From NCBI RefSeq assembly GCF_001890765.1, contig NZ_KV878783.1, positions 4,244,771 to 4,308,770 of the forward strand: a stretch of 64,000 nt of DNA. The letters are read 5' to 3'. Both the position numbers and the translations under genes were made by a program. Source of the DNA: Spirulina major PCC 6313. Lineage in GTDB: Bacteria; Cyanobacteriota; Cyanobacteriia; Cyanobacteriales; Spirulinaceae. Shown piece by piece: positions 61,865 to 64,000 of this stretch. Position 1 is the first letter of the stretch; every line of letters begins with the position of its first letter. The notes beneath the pieces were generated by a model. The model was given only the letters and a program-made list of their open reading frames with translations. It did not search any database and was not told the DNA's origin.

Positions 61865-62537
61865 CCGTGGGGTTCACGAGTCGATACCCCATGCCATAGA
61901 CCGTTTGTAGCCAGGAGTCTGCGCCGAGGCTTTGGAGGCGTTGGCGGAGGCGATAGATCAGGGTGGCGATCGCATGGCTGTCCGGCTCATGATCCCACTC
62001 CCAGAGGGCCTGCTCAAGTTGGGTATGGGTCAGCACTTGGCGGGGGTGGCGCAGGAGATAGTCCATCAGTTGAAATTCGCGCCCGGAGAGTTGGACGGTG
62101 TGGTCTTGATAGGTCAAGATCAGGGTATCGCAATCGAGGCGCAGATCATCAAGGGCGAGGCTGTCCCCTTGCCAGAGGGGCGATCGCCGTCCCAAGGCCC
62201 GCACCCGTGCCAATAATTCCAGCACATTCACTGGCTTAATCAGATAGTCATCCGCCCCCGCATCGAGACCCGTAATCCGGTCTGCGATCGCATCTTTCGC
62301 CGTCAAAAATAAAACCGGAGCACCCTTACCCCCTTGGCGATACCGCTGGCACAACTCCACCCCGCTGATCTGCGGTAACATCCAGTCTAAAATCAGCAAA
62401 TCATAGTCCCGGTCTGCAAGTAATGAGGCAGCGATCGCCCCATCTCCCACCGCATCAACACTATGCCCCGCCTTCGTCAACGCCCGTTGCAGGGGTTCTA
62501 ATTGCATCGGATCATCTTCCACCAATAAGACCTTCAT
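61854..62537 (-). CDS. rppA: OmpR-type response regulator, RppA-like
   Basis: A 227-residue regulator. The receiver has VEDDPMQLEPL, phosphorylation site Asp in LILDWMLPQ, TAK and LIKPVNV. The winged-helix effector domain (residues 130-225) has LSGREFQLMDYLLRHPRQVL, and ends VYGMGYRLVNP. Phosphorylated by the kinase encoded downstream, with which it overlaps. It would bind direct repeats in promoters. Confidence 0.88.
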   Translation of the reverse strand: MKVLLVEDDPMQLEPLQRALTKAGHSVDAVGDGAIAASLLADRDYDLLILDWMLPQISGVELCQRYRQGGKGAPVLFLTAKDAIADRITGLDAGADDYLIKPVNVLELLARVRALGRRSPLWQGDSLALDDLRLDCDTLILTYQDHTVQLSGREFQLMDYLLRHPRQVLTHTQLEQALWEWDHEPDSHAIATLIYRLRQRLQSLGADSWLQTVYGMGYRLVNPTDDV

Positions 62538-62585
62538 GGCTTGCGTTGCTCCCGTTGAGCATTAACTCTTCACTATCATGATCCC

Positions 62586-62996
62586 ATGACTCGAAAAAGA
62601 CGCACGATCTTCGCCCCGCTCCTGTCCCAAGGAGGACGCTGGGGGCTTGAATTTTGGTTACCGCTGCCACTGATTGCCCTGGGCATCTGGGGCGGTGCAG
62701 GGTGGCTCGATGGCCGCGTGCTCAGCCAGCCCCGTACCATTCCAGACGACACCATCCCCATTCGTCAGGGTGAAACCTACTTAACCATGACCCTCACCGT
62801 CACTTCCATTGATGCGGAGATTGATGAGCAGTCGGGCAGTACCAGCGTCGTGGTGCAAACGGTGGGGAGTAGTTTACAAGCACTAGAGTTTGAATATCCG
62901 TTTGTGGACTTTGCGGAGGTGGAACGAGCGATCGCCACCGATCTCGACCTGCCCGTCACCACCATTCAAACCCTCGTCCGCTATCGCCTCGATTAA
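62586..62996 (+). CDS. Small membrane-anchored protein of unknown function
   Basis: A 136-residue protein with one N-terminal membrane helix (FWLPLPLIALGIWGGAGWL) and a periplasmic beta-rich part (TYLTMTLTVTSIDAEIDEQS, TVGSSLQALEFEYPF). Divergent from the response regulator gene and convergent with the symporter. I do not recognise a family. Confidence 0.65.
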   Translation: MTRKRRTIFAPLLSQGGRWGLEFWLPLPLIALGIWGGAGWLDGRVLSQPRTIPDDTIPIRQGETYLTMTLTVTSIDAEIDEQSGSTSVVVQTVGSSLQALEFEYPFVDFAEVERAIATDLDLPVTTIQTLVRYRLD

Positions 62997-63000
62997 CCGA

Positions 63001-64000
63001 TCAGAAGTTTGCTTCCGTCGGGGCTTTGTTAGGGTCGCGGCTAATTTTCTTACCCTTGCCACCCGTCATCAGCGAAACCCCCACAAACGCCGCTAAACCC
63101 ACCAAGGGACTAATCAACGTCGGGAAACCATCAAAATCTGGGGTGAAGATCGGGTTTGGAATATAAAGCAGGGTGTTGTCGCTGCCGAACATCGTCGGCA
63201 TCAAGACAAAAAACGCCAAGCGGGTGATTGTGCCGAGGATGATGCAGGCTAACGCGCCGTATTCATTGGCTTTGGGCCAAAATAACCCCCCAGCCAAGGG
63301 AATTAATAACCCCGCAAACCCCAGGTCAAACGCCAGGAGGAGCAGAATCCCGGTTTGGGGCACGAGCACCGCGAAAATCACGCCCAAGGCGGTGATCACT
63401 ACCGCCATCATCCGCGTGATCGCCAGGAGGCGATCGCCCGCTGCATTGTGGTCATCGTGGCGAATCCCAATGATATTATGGGCAATCACCGACGACGTGC
63501 CCAGAATCGCCCCATCCGCCGTTGACAGCGAAGCCGACATAATCGCCGTAATCACCAACAGCCCCAGGGCCGGCGGCACAACCCCCGACAGCAGGTTAAA
63601 CAGCAACGGTTGATCCGCATTACGCGCCACATCAGCAGCCTCTAAAATAGTCGGAGCCGCCAGCGCCAACATCGAAAACGGCACACCGATCAACACCGTA
63701 CCCGCCGACCCAATTAAACAAGCCCTCTGGGCCGTTTCCGGACTATCGGCCGCAAAAACCCGCGCCATAAAATCAATCGCGACAATATCCCCCAAACCCA
63801 GAGCCAGCAGTGTTGCCCAGTTAATCGCAGCCCCAAAGCTGGGGTCTGTTAACTGTTCGAGGTCAAAGGGCCCCATGCCTTCGGGAACCGTGAAACCATA
63901 ATTAATCGCCACAAACCCGATCAATCCAACCGTCCCAATCAATGCAATGCCCACTTGAATCGCATCGGTATAGGCCACCGCAAACAGGCCACCACTGGCG
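63001..64000 (-). CDS. Sodium:solute symporter family protein, partial (5' end outside window)
   Basis: Membrane transporter of the SSS family, with about eight helices visible. The frame is open to the right edge, reading ASGGLFAVAYTDAIQVGIAL, so the GTG at 63978 is internal and the N-terminal helices lie beyond 64000. Motifs are the AVAYTDAIQ helix, GLGDIVAIDFMARVFAADSP, and the helix with ITAIMSASLSTADGAILGTS, which carries the conserved sodium-site serines. The C terminus is GGKGKKISRDPNKAP. Substrate unknown. Confidence 0.85.
   Translation of the reverse strand, partial: ASGGLFAVAYTDAIQVGIALIGTVGLIGFVAINYGFTVPEGMGPFDLEQLTDPSFGAAINWATLLALGLGDIVAIDFMARVFAADSPETAQRACLIGSAGTVLIGVPFSMLALAAPTILEAADVARNADQPLLFNLLSGVVPPALGLLVITAIMSASLSTADGAILGTSSVIAHNIIGIRHDDHNAAGDRLLAITRMMAVVITALGVIFAVLVPQTGILLLLAFDLGFAGLLIPLAGGLFWPKANEYGALACIILGTITRLAFFVLMPTMFGSDNTLLYIPNPIFTPDFDGFPTLISPLVGLAAFVGVSLMTGGKGKKISRDPNKAPTEANF

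Overview
The window is chromosomal DNA of a cyanobacterium. The octamer GCGATCGC (HIP1) recurs many times per kilobase, and the gene content is typical: a NtcA-type promoter at nirA, an RNase E with the cyanobacterial arginine-rich tail joined to rnhB, an intein in dnaX, a TPR/CHAT protein, RppA/RppB-like two-component genes and dispersed palindromic repeats. No species can be named from this evidence. I found no rRNA or tRNA gene, no CRISPR array and no intact transposase. Layout: 1-5.4 kb holds minus-strand accessory genes: a nucleotidyltransferase cut by the edge, a TPR/CHAT protease-like gene split by a one-base frameshift, and a PIN toxin with small antitoxin-like genes; three of these share the same short promoter-leader. 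5.5-13.3 kb has a tRNA methyltransferase (MnmD type), a CheY-like receiver, a STAND ATPase translationally coupled to a TPR protein, and two unrecognised proteins. 13.3-16.3 kb is dnaX with a 144-residue mini-intein, then a Fur-family regulator. 16.5-22.2 kb is a chaperone-usher surface-fibre operon (two pilin-like subunits, chaperone, usher) under a CRP-like box, with an ECF-like sigma factor upstream. 22.5-44.5 kb is mostly housekeeping: rnc, a plsC-type acyltransferase, tadA, a cysteine desulfurase, rne-rnhB behind a 1.1 kb leader, cysC, an Hpt protein, a HAD hydrolase, a type II NADH dehydrogenase, a nitroreductase, glycosyltransferases, ychF, a hybrid histidine kinase, nth and rseP. 44.5-52 kb is nitrate assimilation: narB and a nrtP-type transporter, then nirA with its own terminator, and a divergent HEAT-repeat gene. 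The nirA leader carries a MITE-like insertion between a very good NtcA promoter and the gene. 52-60 kb is the most unusual part. It has an AAA+ ATPase of the type linked to extracellular contractile injection systems (eCIS) and, divergently, three tandem genes with nearly the same N-terminal leader of about 110 residues but unrelated C-terminal domains: an alpha/beta hydrolase, a protein resembling anthrax edema factor/ExoY nucleotidyl cyclases, and a DUF4157 metalloprotease-like domain followed by a GFSRG lipase-like domain. They look like a cassette of interchangeable injected effectors; the injection machine itself is not in the window. 60-64 kb has an OB-fold exported protein, a RppB/RppA-like two-component pair, a small membrane protein and a sodium:solute symporter cut by the right edge.
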